From Hominilimicola fabiformis (lineage in GTDB: Bacteria > Bacillota > Clostridia > UBA1381): a DNA stretch of 64,000 bases. The notes under the pieces were generated by a model. That model saw only the letters and a program-made list of their open reading frames with translations, did no database searches and was not told where the DNA came from. The DNA lies in assembly GCF_020687385.1 (NCBI RefSeq), contig NZ_JAJEQM010000005.1, positions 62,001 through 126,000 on the forward strand, read 5' to 3'. Shown here in pieces: positions 34,720 through 44,825 of this stretch. Position numbers and translations under genes: made by a program. Each line of letters begins with the position of its first letter. Within the stretch, counting starts at the first letter, position 1.

Positions 34720-35043
34720 ATGATGATTAAACCTGGAATTTCGGATCTTTCAAAGTGTGTGGACAGCCGTTATACACTTGTTACAATGGCGGCAAAACGT
34801 GCGAGAATGATTGGTGAAGAACGTATGCACGATATGGACGCATACGGCGATGAAAAACCTGTATCAGTTGCGGCAGAGGAAATCGTAGAGGGAAAAGTAG
34901 GCTATGTTCGCTCAGAGGCTATCAAGCGTGCAAAGGCTTGGGAGGACGAAAAGGCTGCGGCTATTCTTTCTCTAAACAGTAATGATGACGTACAGCCGGA
35001 AGAAATCGAAGTTGCAGAAGACGATACAGAAGATAACGAATAA
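34720..35043 (+). CDS. rpoZ: RNA polymerase omega subunit
   Basis: 107 residues. The RpoZ motif PGISDLSKCVDSRYTLVTMAAKRARMI is clear. An acidic extension follows the core (EEIEVAEDDTEDNE), making the protein somewhat longer than the ~70-90 residues common in the family. Omega helps assemble beta-prime into RNA polymerase. CTGGAGGA precedes the ATG, 19 bases after the gmk stop; the gmk-rpoZ-priA order is usual in Firmicutes. Confidence 0.95.
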   Translation: MMIKPGISDLSKCVDSRYTLVTMAAKRARMIGEERMHDMDAYGDEKPVSVAAEEIVEGKVGYVRSEAIKRAKAWEDEKAAAILSLNSNDDVQPEEIEVAEDDTEDNE

Positions 35044-35045
35044 TA

Positions 35046-37481
35046 ATGATAGCAAAAATTATTGTGGATAATAAGTCAAAGCAAGTTGATAAACCTTTTG
35101 ATTATCTTGTCCCGAAAGAACTTGAAGACAAAATTAAAATAGGCAGCAGAGTGCTTGTTCCGTTTTCTTCCGGTAACAGAGAAATTGAGGGATTTTGTGT
35201 CGGCACTGCGGATACAAGTGACAGTAAACGTCTTAAATCCATAATAAGAACGGCAAATGATTCGATAGGCTTTGACGAAGATATGCTTGAACTTATCGAG
35301 TGGATGCATAAAAAATATCTTGCATCATACCTTGATATAATTCATACGATTGTTCCTTCAGGTACGGCACTTAAAACGAAAGAATGGATTATTCTTGAAA
35401 ATAAAAGTGAGGAAAAGTCGGAGATACGCCGACGTATTACGGAAATACTTACCGATAACGGCGGGAGTATGGAATTTAAAGAACTTAAAGAAATGTGCGG
35501 AGTTGATATACAAAATCAAGTCCGTGCAATGATTAAAGAGGGTACTTTAAAAAAGGAATACAGACAATCGGTTGATATTAAGGATAAAAAAATTAAATGT
35601 GTAAAGCTTATATGTGACAGAGAAACAGCACTTGAAAGTGCCGAAAATTTACGCAGAAAAGCACCTGTTCAAGCAAAAATGCTTGAAGTGCTAAGCGAAA
35701 ACGAGTATGTTTCTCTTGCCGATTTGCAGAAATTCACAAACGGCTCACACAGTACCGTAAAAGCGCTTGAAAAGAAAAATCTTGTCAATGTGTTTGATAT
35801 GACGGTTGAACGTGATCCGTATTGGAACAGAGTTTTTGAGAAAACAGAAAAGATGGTTCCGACACCGGAACAGGAATACGCGATAGATGAAATCACAAAT
35901 TCCGTAAAATCGGGTGACGGAGGAATATATCTTCTGCACGGTGTGACAGGCAGCGGTAAAACCGAAGTTTTTATGCAGACGATTGAAAATGTGATAAATA
36001 TGGGTAAAAGTGCGATTATGCTTGTACCCGAAATATCGCTTACACCGCAGATGGTTTCAAGATTTATGTCGCGATTCGGCGGCAGAGTTGCTATTTTTCA
36101 CAGCGGTTTGTCCGCCGGTGAAAGATATGACCAATGGAAGAAAATTCGTGACGGTGAGGCTGATATTGTAATCGGTGCAAGAAGTGCGATTTTTACACCG
36201 CTTAAAAATATCGGCGTTATAATAATGGATGAGGAACATTCCGATACTTATAAGTCGGATATGTCACCGAGATACCATGCACGCGAAACGGCAATATTCA
36301 GAGCAAGTCAGTTTGGTGCGGCGGTTGTCTTGGCGTCGGCAACGCCGTCTGTTGAAAGCTATTACAAAGCACAGACAGGCGAATATAAGTTGCTTGAAAT
36401 GAATACAAGATACAATAAAAATAAAATGCCCGAAATATCGGTTATTGATATGCGCAGCGAGTTGGAAAAGGGCAATAAAAGTATGCTTTCGGGTAAATTG
36501 TATAACGAAATCGAAGAAAATTTAAAACGCGGTGAACAGACAATTTTGTTTCTTAACAGGCGTGGATTTTCTACATTTGTTTCGTGTCGCAGTTGCGGAT
36601 ATGTACCGCATTGTCCGAATTGCAACATATCGCTTACATATCATAAATTTGAGGATAAATTAAAGTGCCACTACTGCGGATATGAACGACCGAATTATAA
36701 GCTTTGTCCGAAATGCGGAAGTAATTATATACGTTATTTCGGCGGCGGTACGCAAAAGGTGGAGGACGAATTAAACCGTCTGTTCCCAAATGCGACAACT
36801 GTCAGAATGGATATGGATACAACGGGTAAAAAGCAGTCGCACGAGAAGATTTTGCAGAAGTTTGAAAAAGATAAAATCGATATTCTTATCGGTACGCAAA
36901 TGGTGGCAAAAGGACTTGATTTTGAAAATGTAACGCTTGTCGGAGTTATAACGGCAGATACAATGCTCAATATTAACGATTACCGAAGCTGTGAGAGAAC
37001 TTTTGCAATGCTTGAACAAGTTTCGGGACGTGCCGGCAGAGGAAGTAAAGAGGGCAGAGCCGTTATTCAGACGTATACGCCCGAACATGAGGCGGTGAGC
37101 CTTGTAAAAAGTCACAATTACAGAACTTTTTACGATAAGGAAATTGCAAAACGAAAGCTTATGTGGTATCCGCCGTTTTGTAAAATAGTGAGTGTGCATT
37201 TTCAAGGCAATGTTGAAAATATTGTTGCGAAAACGGCAAAATATTTTTTAAACACTGCCGAAAAAACACAGAATATATCACAGAAAATACAGATTTTAGG
37301 GCCTGTGCCGTCATATATTTCAAAAATAAAAAACAAATACAGATGGCAGATTATTTTTAAATGCGAAGATGACGATAACTTGGGTGAGATACTTTCACAA
37401 GCTGAAATGACATGCAGAAAAAACAAGGAATTTTCGGATGTGGCGATAATAATAGACAAATCACCCGGTATGATAAATTAG
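35046..37481 (+). CDS. priA: Primosomal replication-restart helicase PriA
   Basis: 811 residues. An N-terminal 3'-DNA-binding domain ([12 protein letters not shown]) and winged helix precede SF2 helicase motifs: Walker A GVTGSGKT (299-306), DEEH (395-398), and [16 protein letters not shown] near motif VI. Zinc-binding cysteines lie at about 515-560 ([13 protein letters not shown] ... [19 protein letters not shown]). PriA reloads the replisome at stalled forks. It begins 2 bases after the rpoZ stop. Full length. Confidence 0.96.
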   Translation: MIAKIIVDNKSKQVDKPFDYLVPKELEDKIKIGSRVLVPFSSGNREIEGFCVGTADTSDSKRLKSIIRTANDSIGFDEDMLELIEWMHKKYLASYLDIIHTIVPSGTALKTKEWIILENKSEEKSEIRRRITEILTDNGGSMEFKELKEMCGVDIQNQVRAMIKEGTLKKEYRQSVDIKDKKIKCVKLICDRETALESAENLRRKAPVQAKMLEVLSENEYVSLADLQKFTNGSHSTVKALEKKNLVNVFDMTVERDPYWNRVFEKTEKMVPTPEQEYAIDEITNSVKSGDGGIYLLHGVTGSGKTEVFMQTIENVINMGKSAIMLVPEISLTPQMVSRFMSRFGGRVAIFHSGLSAGERYDQWKKIRDGEADIVIGARSAIFTPLKNIGVIIMDEEHSDTYKSDMSPRYHARETAIFRASQFGAAVVLASATPSVESYYKAQTGEYKLLEMNTRYNKNKMPEISVIDMRSELEKGNKSMLSGKLYNEIEENLKRGEQTILFLNRRGFSTFVSCRSCGYVPHCPNCNISLTYHKFEDKLKCHYCGYERPNYKLCPKCGSNYIRYFGGGTQKVEDELNRLFPNATTVRMDMDTTGKKQSHEKILQKFEKDKIDILIGTQMVAKGLDFENVTLVGVITADTMLNINDYRSCERTFAMLEQVSGRAGRGSKEGRAVIQTYTPEHEAVSLVKSHNYRTFYDKEIAKRKLMWYPPFCKIVSVHFQGNVENIVAKTAKYFLNTAEKTQNISQKIQILGPVPSYISKIKNKYRWQIIFKCEDDDNLGEILSQAEMTCRKNKEFSDVAIIIDKSPGMIN

Positions 37482-37495
37482 AGAGGGGAAACATA

Positions 37496-37945
37496 ATGGC
37501 AATCAGAGAAATAAGGGAAAAAGGCGATGAAATCCTTTATAAGAAATGCAAAGCTGTAGTGAAGTTTGACGAAAAACTTCATATACTTCTTGACGATATG
37601 TATGAAACAATGCAAAGCCGTGACGGTGTCGGACTTGCAGCTCCGCAAGTGGGAATACTGAAACGTGCGGTTGTCATAGATGTCGGTGACGGTAAAATTG
37701 AACTTATAAACCCTGAAATAGTAGAAGAAAGCGGAGAACAGACCGGCAGCGAAGGCTGTCTTAGCGTACCCGGAGTGTTCGGCGAGGTTACAAGACCGAA
37801 TGTCGTAACCGTAAAAGCACAGGACAGGGACGGCAAGTGGTTTAAAATCACAGGTAAGGAACTCTTGGCAAGAGCTTTTTGTCACGAAATTGAACACCTT
37901 GACGGTAAATTGTTCTTGGACAGAGTAATTAGATTTATTGACTAA
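37496..37945 (+). CDS. def: Peptide deformylase
   Basis: 149 residues from ATG 37496, with GAGAGGGGAA upstream; longer frames would run inside priA. All three catalytic motifs are present: [18 protein letters not shown] (Cys ligand) and the metal-binding HEIEHLDG. It removes the formyl group from new protein N-termini. It is next to fmt, which adds the formyl group to initiator tRNA; this def-fmt pairing is widespread. Confidence 0.97.
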   Translation: MAIREIREKGDEILYKKCKAVVKFDEKLHILLDDMYETMQSRDGVGLAAPQVGILKRAVVIDVGDGKIELINPEIVEESGEQTGSEGCLSVPGVFGEVTRPNVVTVKAQDRDGKWFKITGKELLARAFCHEIEHLDGKLFLDRVIRFID

Positions 37946-37958
37946 CGGAGATGGTTGA

Positions 37959-38900
37959 ATGAGAATTTTATTTATGGGTACACCCGATTTTGCGGCGGCG
38001 AGCCTTAAAGCTATGACAGACGCAGGTCTTGATGTTGTGGGTGTTGTATCTCAGCCGGACAGACCGAAAGGCAGAGGACATAAACTTGTACCGACTGATG
38101 TTAAGGCGGCGGCACTTGAGGCAGGTATAGAAAATATATATCAGCCCGAAAAACTGAGAAACGGTGAACTTCAGCCTGTTCTTGACAAACTGAAACCGGA
38201 GCTTATTGTCGTTGTTGCATACGGCAAAATTTTGCCTGATTATATAATAGATTATCCGAAATACGGCTGTATTAATGTACACGCGTCACTTTTGCCGAAG
38301 TACAGAGGTGCGGGACCTATTCAGTGGGCGATTATAAACGGCGAAAAGGTTACCGGCGTTACAACGATGAAAATGGACAGCGGACTTGACACGGGTGATA
38401 TGCTTTTAAAAGCGGAAACCAAAATCGGCGAATATGAAACGGCAGAAGAATTATTTGACCGTTTAGCCGTAATAGGCGGCGACTTGCTTTTAAAAACAAT
38501 AGACGGACTTGAAAAAGGCAGTATAACACCTACTCCGCAAAATGATAAGGAGCATACATATGCGCCTATGATTTCAAGAGAAACGGGAGTTATAGATTGG
38601 AGCAAATCGGCTCGTGAAATTTCAAAACTGATATGTGGTATGAATTCGTGGCCGCTTGCTTGCACAAAATATAAAGACGGAATTTTAAAAATTGTTTCCG
38701 CAAGAGTTTGTGATGAAAATTCGGATAAAGAGGCGGGAGAGATACTTGCACTTGAAAAGGGAAAAGGACTTAAAATTTCTTGCGGTGAGGGAACATTGTA
38801 CATTGTAACGGCACAGTTCCCAAACAGTAAAAAAATGAATGTTGAAGATTATGCAAGAGGACATGAAATTGAATTAGGAGTTGTACTCGGAAAGGAGTAA
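37959..38900 (+). CDS. fmt: Methionyl-tRNA formyltransferase
   Basis: 313 residues. The N-terminal hydrolase fold has RILFMGTPDFAAASLKAM and the catalytic block INVHASLLPKYRGAGPIQWAIINGE with the Asn-His pair; the SLLPKYRG motif is specific to Fmt. A smaller C-terminal tRNA-binding domain follows (about 210-313). It formylates Met-tRNA for translation initiation. It starts 13 bases after def. Confidence 0.97.
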   Translation: MRILFMGTPDFAAASLKAMTDAGLDVVGVVSQPDRPKGRGHKLVPTDVKAAALEAGIENIYQPEKLRNGELQPVLDKLKPELIVVVAYGKILPDYIIDYPKYGCINVHASLLPKYRGAGPIQWAIINGEKVTGVTTMKMDSGLDTGDMLLKAETKIGEYETAEELFDRLAVIGGDLLLKTIDGLEKGSITPTPQNDKEHTYAPMISRETGVIDWSKSAREISKLICGMNSWPLACTKYKDGILKIVSARVCDENSDKEAGEILALEKGKGLKISCGEGTLYIVTAQFPNSKKMNVEDYARGHEIELGVVLGKE

Positions 38901-38902
38901 TT

Positions 38903-39592
38903 ATGTTCAGCTATTATTTTGACCCAACGTATGTACTTGTAATAATTGCATTTTTACTTACATTGTTTGCGTCAATGGGTGTTAAATCGACTTTCAGTAA
39001 ATACAATGATGTAAGAAGTTCAAGAGGAATTACCGCGGCAAGTGCGGCAAGACAAATTCTTGATGCAAACGGACTTCAGAATATAAGAATTGAACACGTT
39101 TCGGGCGACCTTACAGACCACTACAGCCCGAATGAAAACGTCATAAGACTGTCGGATTCAACATATAATTCTACATCGGTAGCCGCAATAGGTGTTGCGG
39201 CACATGAATGCGGTCACGCGGTTCAGCATCAAGTAGGATACGTTCCGATAAAAATTCGTAACGGAATTGTGCCGATAGTAAATGTCTGCAACATGCTTTC
39301 AATGCCGATTTTCATAATCGGACTTATACTTGGACTTGGCAGACTGGCAATGGTCGGTGCGATACTTTTCGGTGCGGTGCTTGTATTTCAGCTTGTAACA
39401 TTGCCGACTGAAATCAATGCGTCAAGACGTGCAATGAAAACTCTTGAAAGTATGTACTTACTTGAGGGTGATGAGCTTACAGGTGCAAGAAAAACACTTA
39501 CGGCGGCGGCTATGACATATGTTGCGGCGGTTGCGTCAACGGCACTTCAATTTTTAAGACTTGTTTTATTGGCAAATCGTAGGAGAGATTAA
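38903..39592 (+). CDS. Zinc-dependent membrane metallopeptidase (YugP family)
   Basis: 229 residues. An N-terminal span (YVLVIIAFLLTLFASMG), then the zinc motif HECGHAVQH in AAHECGHAVQHQVGYVPIKIRNG, then further spans (IFIIGLILGLGRLAMVGAILFGAVLVFQLV, and a C-terminal one). NASRRAMKTL is typical of YugP. The substrate is unknown. In Clostridia it is usually found between fmt and rsmB, exactly as here. The stop overlaps the rsmB ATG by one base. Confidence 0.88.
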   Translation: MFSYYFDPTYVLVIIAFLLTLFASMGVKSTFSKYNDVRSSRGITAASAARQILDANGLQNIRIEHVSGDLTDHYSPNENVIRLSDSTYNSTSVAAIGVAAHECGHAVQHQVGYVPIKIRNGIVPIVNVCNMLSMPIFIIGLILGLGRLAMVGAILFGAVLVFQLVTLPTEINASRRAMKTLESMYLLEGDELTGARKTLTAAAMTYVAAVASTALQFLRLVLLANRRRD

Positions 39593-40851
39593 TGAGTAAC
39601 GCAAGAGAAATTGCAATGAAAGTAATATACGACGTTGAATTTAACGGAGCATATTCAAATATGGCATTGAAAAAAGCTTTGAAAACGGATATGCCAAAAC
39701 AGGATAAGGCGTTTATTTCCAATCTTGTTTACGGCGTCACAGACAGAAAATTGACTCTTGATTATGTTATAGGAAAGTTTTCAAAGATAAAATTGAAAAA
39801 AATATCGAAGTACATTCTTATAATTTTGAGAATGGGAATATATCAGATAATGTTTATGGATAAAGTGCCGACAAGTGCCGCAGTGAATGAAAGTGTAAAG
39901 CTGGCAAGAAGATACGGTCACGGTGCATCGGCAGGATTTGTAAACGGACTTTTGAGAAATGTGTCGAAAACAGAAATCGAATATCCGTCCGATAAAACAG
40001 AATATTTATCTGTCAAATATTCGTTCCCGATGTGGCTTTGTGAAAAGTGGATTGATGAATTCGGATATGATTTTACCGAAAAATTGATTGAAAGTTTCGG
40101 CATGGAAAAAAGACTTAATATTCGACCGAACAGACTAAAGATAACGGCAGATGAACTTTGCAAGAAGTTTAACGACAACGGAATAAATGCCGAAGTTTAT
40201 GACGGTTATATAGTGTCGGACGGATTTGACATTTCGGCGGACAGTTTATATAATGACGGATATTACACAATACAGGATTCAGCCGCGATGCAGACCGCAA
40301 AAGTGCTTGCACCGTGTGAGGGTGACACAGTGATTGATATGTGTGCCGCACCGGGCGGAAAGACAACGCATATTGCGGAATTGATGAACAACAAAGGCAA
40401 AATATATGCCTTTGACGTACACGAACATAAAATAGAGCTTATAAAAAAGAATGCCGAAAGGCTCGGAATAACGATAATCGAACCTAAACTTTCGGACGGC
40501 TGTAAAATAGACGAAAGTATGATAAATACGGCAGATAAAATACTTTGTGATGTTCCGTGTTCGGGTTTGGGAATAATCGGACGAAAGCCCGAAATAAAGT
40601 GGAACAGGGCAGAGGATAACGATTTACCGAAAATTCAAAGACAGATACTTGACAATGCGTCAAAATATCTTAAAATAAACGGTGAGATTGTTTATTCAAC
40701 GTGTACGATTGAAAAAGAAGAAAATGAGGCTGTTACAGACAGCTTTACGGCGGATAACGAAAATTTTGAAAAAGTATTTGAAAAGACATTTTATCCGCAT
40801 ATAGATAACACAGACGGATTTTATATCTGTAAGATGAAAAGGATTAAGTAA
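39592..40851 (+). CDS. rsmB: 16S rRNA (cytosine-967-C5) methyltransferase
   Basis: 419 residues. The N-terminal NusB-like domain (AREIAMKVIYDVEFNGAYSNMALKKAL) identifies RsmB/Sun rather than other m5C methyltransferases. The SAM site is CAAPGGKTTHIAEL, and the catalytic cysteines lie in DVPCSGLGIIGRKPEIKW and YSTCTIEKEENEAV. It methylates C967 of 16S rRNA. Start and stop abut neighbouring genes, so it belongs to the same operon. Confidence 0.95.
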   Translation: MSNAREIAMKVIYDVEFNGAYSNMALKKALKTDMPKQDKAFISNLVYGVTDRKLTLDYVIGKFSKIKLKKISKYILIILRMGIYQIMFMDKVPTSAAVNESVKLARRYGHGASAGFVNGLLRNVSKTEIEYPSDKTEYLSVKYSFPMWLCEKWIDEFGYDFTEKLIESFGMEKRLNIRPNRLKITADELCKKFNDNGINAEVYDGYIVSDGFDISADSLYNDGYYTIQDSAAMQTAKVLAPCEGDTVIDMCAAPGGKTTHIAELMNNKGKIYAFDVHEHKIELIKKNAERLGITIIEPKLSDGCKIDESMINTADKILCDVPCSGLGIIGRKPEIKWNRAEDNDLPKIQRQILDNASKYLKINGEIVYSTCTIEKEENEAVTDSFTADNENFEKVFEKTFYPHIDNTDGFYICKMKRIK

Positions 40852-41871
40852 ATGATTGATTTAAAAGATTTTGAATATGATGAATTAATTGAATATCTTA
40901 CATCCGTCGGCGAGAAGAAATTCAGAGCCGAGCAGATTTTTTCATGGCTTCATAAAGGCGTGGAAAACTATGATGAAATGACGAACCTGTCAAAGGCAAC
41001 AAGGGAAAAACTCGAAAAAGAAACGTATGTTTCAACGCTTAAAATCAGAGAAAAATATGTATCGAAAATAGACGGTACTGTAAAATATCTCTTTGAACTT
41101 CCGGACGGAAATTGTATAGAAAGCGTTGTTATGCGTTATCATCACGGACTTACGATTTGTATATCAAGTCAAGTCGGCTGCAGAATGGGTTGTCGTTTTT
41201 GTGCGTCAACGATAGGCGGACTTTACAGAAGTTTAACGCCGGGTGAAATACTTAATCAAGTTATTTTTGCACAAAAAGACGTCGGCGAGCGTATAAGCAA
41301 TATTGTTATGATGGGTATAGGCGAGCCGCTTGACAATTTCGATAACGTCATAAAGTTTTTGCACAATGTAAACCATGAAAAAGGACTTAACATAGGATAC
41401 AGACACATTTCACTGTCAACCTGCGGTGTTGTGCCGGGGATATACGCGTTGGCAAAGGAAAAACTTCCTATAACGCTGACAATATCTCTGCACGCGCCTA
41501 ACAATGAAATTCGTGACAGTATAATGCCTGTAAATCATAAATACGATATTGAAGAATTATTGACGGCTTGCAGAGAATATGTAAAGACGACAAACAGACG
41601 TATCAGTTTTGAATATTCTCTTATTCACGGTGTAAATGACAGTATGGCAAATGCAGAGGAACTGGCAAATCTTGTCCGTGACCTGCATGGGCATATAAAT
41701 CTTATACCTGTAAATAAAGTTGAAGAAAGAAATTTTGAAAAAGGAAGTAATGACGATATAAGAGCGTTCCAAGAAAAATTGACACATCTTGGTATAAATG
41801 CGACAGTAAGACGTGAACTCGGCTCAGATATATCAGCTTCCTGTGGACAACTGAGAAAAAAAGTGATATAA
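40852..41871 (+). CDS. rlmN: Dual-specificity 23S rRNA (A2503) / tRNA (A37) C2-methyltransferase
   Basis: 339 residues. The radical-SAM cluster motif is CRMGCRFCAS (CxxxCxxC), and the catalytic methyl-carrying cysteine near the C-terminus is in GSDISASCGQL. MMGIGEPLDNFDNV is the GEP motif. The N-terminal helical domain (EKKFRAEQIFSWLHKG) is typical of RlmN. It adds a methyl to C2 of A2503 and A37. ATG directly follows the rsmB stop. Confidence 0.96.
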   Translation: MIDLKDFEYDELIEYLTSVGEKKFRAEQIFSWLHKGVENYDEMTNLSKATREKLEKETYVSTLKIREKYVSKIDGTVKYLFELPDGNCIESVVMRYHHGLTICISSQVGCRMGCRFCASTIGGLYRSLTPGEILNQVIFAQKDVGERISNIVMMGIGEPLDNFDNVIKFLHNVNHEKGLNIGYRHISLSTCGVVPGIYALAKEKLPITLTISLHAPNNEIRDSIMPVNHKYDIEELLTACREYVKTTNRRISFEYSLIHGVNDSMANAEELANLVRDLHGHINLIPVNKVEERNFEKGSNDDIRAFQEKLTHLGINATVRRELGSDISASCGQLRKKVI

Positions 41872-41915
41872 TATCAAAAACTATAATTCTTTAGTGAAAT
41901 GAGGTGATTTTCAAA

Positions 41916-42659
41916 ATGCAGTTTGGTGCGGTTACCGATATAGGAATGCACAGAAAAATTAATGAGGACAATTATTACGTAAATGAAAGCGACACGTTCC
42001 CTTACGCAGTTGTTGCGGACGGAATGGGCGGTCATCAAGCCGGTGAAGTCGCAAGTATGATGGTTGTCGATATTATAGAAAACCACTTAGAAAAAAATCT
42101 TGATACCGAACTCGACTATGTAGAGGCAGGAGAAGTTATACGTCAGGCGTTTATATCGGCGAACAGTATCATATATAATTATGCAAAGAATCATTATAAA
42201 GTAATGGGAATGGGAACAACTGCGACGCTTGCAATGATTTATCAAAACAAAATTATTACGGCACACGTCGGAGATTCACGAGCCTATATGATAGGTGACG
42301 AAATCAAACAGATAACAAAAGACCATTCCTATGTACAGGAACTTGTATCAAGAGGTGAAATAAGTCCCGAAATGGCAAAAAATCACCCTAAAAAGAACTA
42401 CATAACGCGTGCTATGGGTGCAGAGGACACCGTAAAAGTAGATATTTCGATTAAACCTTATAACGGTGAAACTCTTGTGCTATGCTCTGACGGCCTTACA
42501 AATTTCGTAGAGGACGATGAAATCAGAACATATATTAAAAATAAAAGCAACCTTCAGAAAAGTGCGGAAGAACTTGTAGCACTTGCAAATGAACGAGGCG
42601 GCGGAGATAATATTACCATTGTGGCTTTGGAAAGGGAGAAATGTGATAATGAACAGTGA
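41916..42659 (+). CDS. stp: PP2C-family serine/threonine phosphatase (Stp/PrpC)
   Basis: 247 residues from ATG 41916, with GAGGTGAT nine bases before it. PPM motifs: GMHRKINEDNYY, VVADGMGGHQAGEVAS, ATLAMIYQNKIITAHVGDSRAYM, LCSDGLTNFVEDDEI and GGGDNITIVALE, which hold the Asp ligands for two Mn/Mg ions. It removes phosphate from proteins marked by the PASTA kinase encoded by the next, overlapping gene. The pair controls cell-wall and division processes in Firmicutes. Confidence 0.95.
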   Translation: MQFGAVTDIGMHRKINEDNYYVNESDTFPYAVVADGMGGHQAGEVASMMVVDIIENHLEKNLDTELDYVEAGEVIRQAFISANSIIYNYAKNHYKVMGMGTTATLAMIYQNKIITAHVGDSRAYMIGDEIKQITKDHSYVQELVSRGEISPEMAKNHPKKNYITRAMGAEDTVKVDISIKPYNGETLVLCSDGLTNFVEDDEIRTYIKNKSNLQKSAEELVALANERGGGDNITIVALEREKCDNEQ

Positions 42660-44817
42660 TAATTTAGTTGGAATAACACTTGGAAATAGATATGATATGC
42701 TTGAAAAAATCGGTACCGGCGGTATGGCTACAGTTTATAAGGCGAAAGATACGCTTTTAAACCGATATGTTGCGATAAAAATACTTCGTGATTCGCTTGA
42801 GGGTGAAGAACAGGTTGTTTCAAACTTTATAAAAGAGGCTCAGTCATCGGCGAGCTTGGTACACAATAACATTGTGTCTGTTTACGATGTCGGCGAAGAA
42901 AACGGGCTTAATTATATGGTTATGGAATACGTTGACGGCATTACACTTAAAGAATACATAAAGCAAAAGGGTGCACTTCCTTGGCAGGAGGCCTGCGACT
43001 TTGCTATTCAGATCGGACAAGGTATAAGCGAGGCACATTCTATTAATATAATACATCGCGATATTAAACCTCAAAATATTCTTATGACAAAGGACAAAAC
43101 TTTGAAAGTAACGGACTTCGGTATTGCCAGAGCTGTTGCGGGAGAAACTACCGTTGTCGGCGGAAGTGCTTTGGGTTCGGTGCATTATATTTCGCCTGAA
43201 CAGGCAAGAGGCGGATTTACGGACGCAAGAAGTGATATATATTCACTTGGTATTGTGCTTTACGAAATGCTTACCGGAAAAGTTCCTTTTGACGGTGATA
43301 CTCCTGTGAGCGTAGCACTTATGCACCTTGAAAAAGAACCTGTAAACGTTAAATGCGTAAATCTTGATATACCGACTGATTTGGCATATGTTACAATGAA
43401 AGCAATTTCAAAAGAACAAAGTAACAGATACCAAAATGTACAGGAATTTGTTGACGATCTTCATGCTGTACTTGCAGATGAGCCGCTTCCGAGCCGCGAT
43501 GATGTATATGAAGAAGTCACACCGCAGGAAGATTATGCGTATGACGACGAAAGTGATTTTGACGATAATCTTGATGTGCCGGAAACGGTAGAGGAGGAAG
43601 AACCTTATGAAGAGGAACTTCCTGCAAGAGGTCGTACAAAACGTAAAAAAGCAGTAAAGAAAAAGAATAAAAAGCAGAAGAAAGAGGACAGGATTGCTGT
43701 TGTTCTTGCAATTTCAACGGCAGCGGTTATTTTGCTTATAGTACTCGGAACATTTTTCTTTATAAATATGCGTAAAGAGGCGATTGTGCCTGATCTTAAA
43801 AATATGACTGTTGAAGCGGCAACTGCGGAAATTGAAAAGGCAGGACTTCATTTGGCTGATGAAATCGAATATTCGCTTTCGGATACGGTTGCGGAAAACT
43901 GCGTAATTTCGCAAGATCCTACAGCCAAAAAGATTGTGGCAAAAAATTCTGATGTAAAACTTATAGTTTCAATAGGTTCATCGGGCGGTGATATTGTAGC
44001 GCCTGATGTTACGGGAAAACAGTTTGATGAGGCTATTTCGGAAATTCTTGAACTTGAGCTTAACTATACGGTTGTTGAGGAAGAATCTGATGATGTACCG
44101 TCGGGATATGTAATTCGTCAGACACCTTTGGGCGGAACAAAGCTTAACAAAGACGATATTATAAATATCCACGTCAGCAAAGGTAAGGGAGAAAGCAGTG
44201 CGCAAGCTACTCCTGCAGCTGAAAGAGTATCAGTTCCGAGCATAATCGGTTTGGGCAGAGAACAGGCAGAGGCAACACTTAAAGCAAACGGATTAAATCT
44301 CGGTAACGTTTCAAGAAAAGCGTCTTCGGCACAAGAGGGAACTGTTATTTCGCAAAGTCCTGAACTTGGCAAGACTGCGAATAAAGGCTCATATGTAAGC
44401 ATTGTACTTTCAAAGGGTGAAGAAGCTCAGGCAGATCAATCAAATCAACAAGCGGAACAAAATAATTCATCACAGACAAAAAATGAACAAAACAATGCAA
44501 GCACAAACCAAAACAGTTCAAGCAATTCAAACACATCAAGCAACGACAATTCAAGTTCAAACACATCTGACAGTTCAAACAGTGATTCGGGTTCATCAAA
44601 CCAAACATCAACAAGAACTTTCACTGTAAAAATTCCGGACACTGCAGATGATTCGGTTGATGTTGAAATTGTAGCAAACGGAAAAACAGTTCATAATGCA
44701 GTTCACTCAAAGGACGAAGGCACTGTATCGGTTGAAATTACAGGCTCGGGAACTGCGGAAGTTCAGGCTTATATAGACGGAAGTAAGGTAAGTGACAGAA
44801 CAATAAACTTTAATTAG
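42649..44817 (+). CDS. prkC: PASTA-domain serine/threonine protein kinase (PrkC/Stk)
   Basis: 722 residues from ATG 42649, overlapping stp by 11 bases. Kinase domain 15-275: GTGGMATVY (22-30), VAIK (Lys44), HRDIKPQN (catalytic Asp138), DFGIA (156-160). A basic KKKNKKQKK segment precedes one membrane span (about 349-373). Three extracellular PASTA domains (about 379-443, 448-511, 526-590) would sense muropeptides or lipid II. After these come a Ser/Asn/Gln-rich linker (591-657) and a 65-residue terminal beta-type domain I cannot assign. It phosphorylates wall-synthesis and division proteins; the Stp phosphatase is the counterpart. Confidence 0.96.
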   Translation: MNSDNLVGITLGNRYDMLEKIGTGGMATVYKAKDTLLNRYVAIKILRDSLEGEEQVVSNFIKEAQSSASLVHNNIVSVYDVGEENGLNYMVMEYVDGITLKEYIKQKGALPWQEACDFAIQIGQGISEAHSINIIHRDIKPQNILMTKDKTLKVTDFGIARAVAGETTVVGGSALGSVHYISPEQARGGFTDARSDIYSLGIVLYEMLTGKVPFDGDTPVSVALMHLEKEPVNVKCVNLDIPTDLAYVTMKAISKEQSNRYQNVQEFVDDLHAVLADEPLPSRDDVYEEVTPQEDYAYDDESDFDDNLDVPETVEEEEPYEEELPARGRTKRKKAVKKKNKKQKKEDRIAVVLAISTAAVILLIVLGTFFFINMRKEAIVPDLKNMTVEAATAEIEKAGLHLADEIEYSLSDTVAENCVISQDPTAKKIVAKNSDVKLIVSIGSSGGDIVAPDVTGKQFDEAISEILELELNYTVVEEESDDVPSGYVIRQTPLGGTKLNKDDIINIHVSKGKGESSAQATPAAERVSVPSIIGLGREQAEATLKANGLNLGNVSRKASSAQEGTVISQSPELGKTANKGSYVSIVLSKGEEAQADQSNQQAEQNNSSQTKNEQNNASTNQNSSSNSNTSSNDNSSSNTSDSSNSDSGSSNQTSTRTFTVKIPDTADDSVDVEIVANGKTVHNAVHSKDEGTVSVEITGSGTAEVQAYIDGSKVSDRTINFN

Positions 44818-44825
44818 AGGTAATT

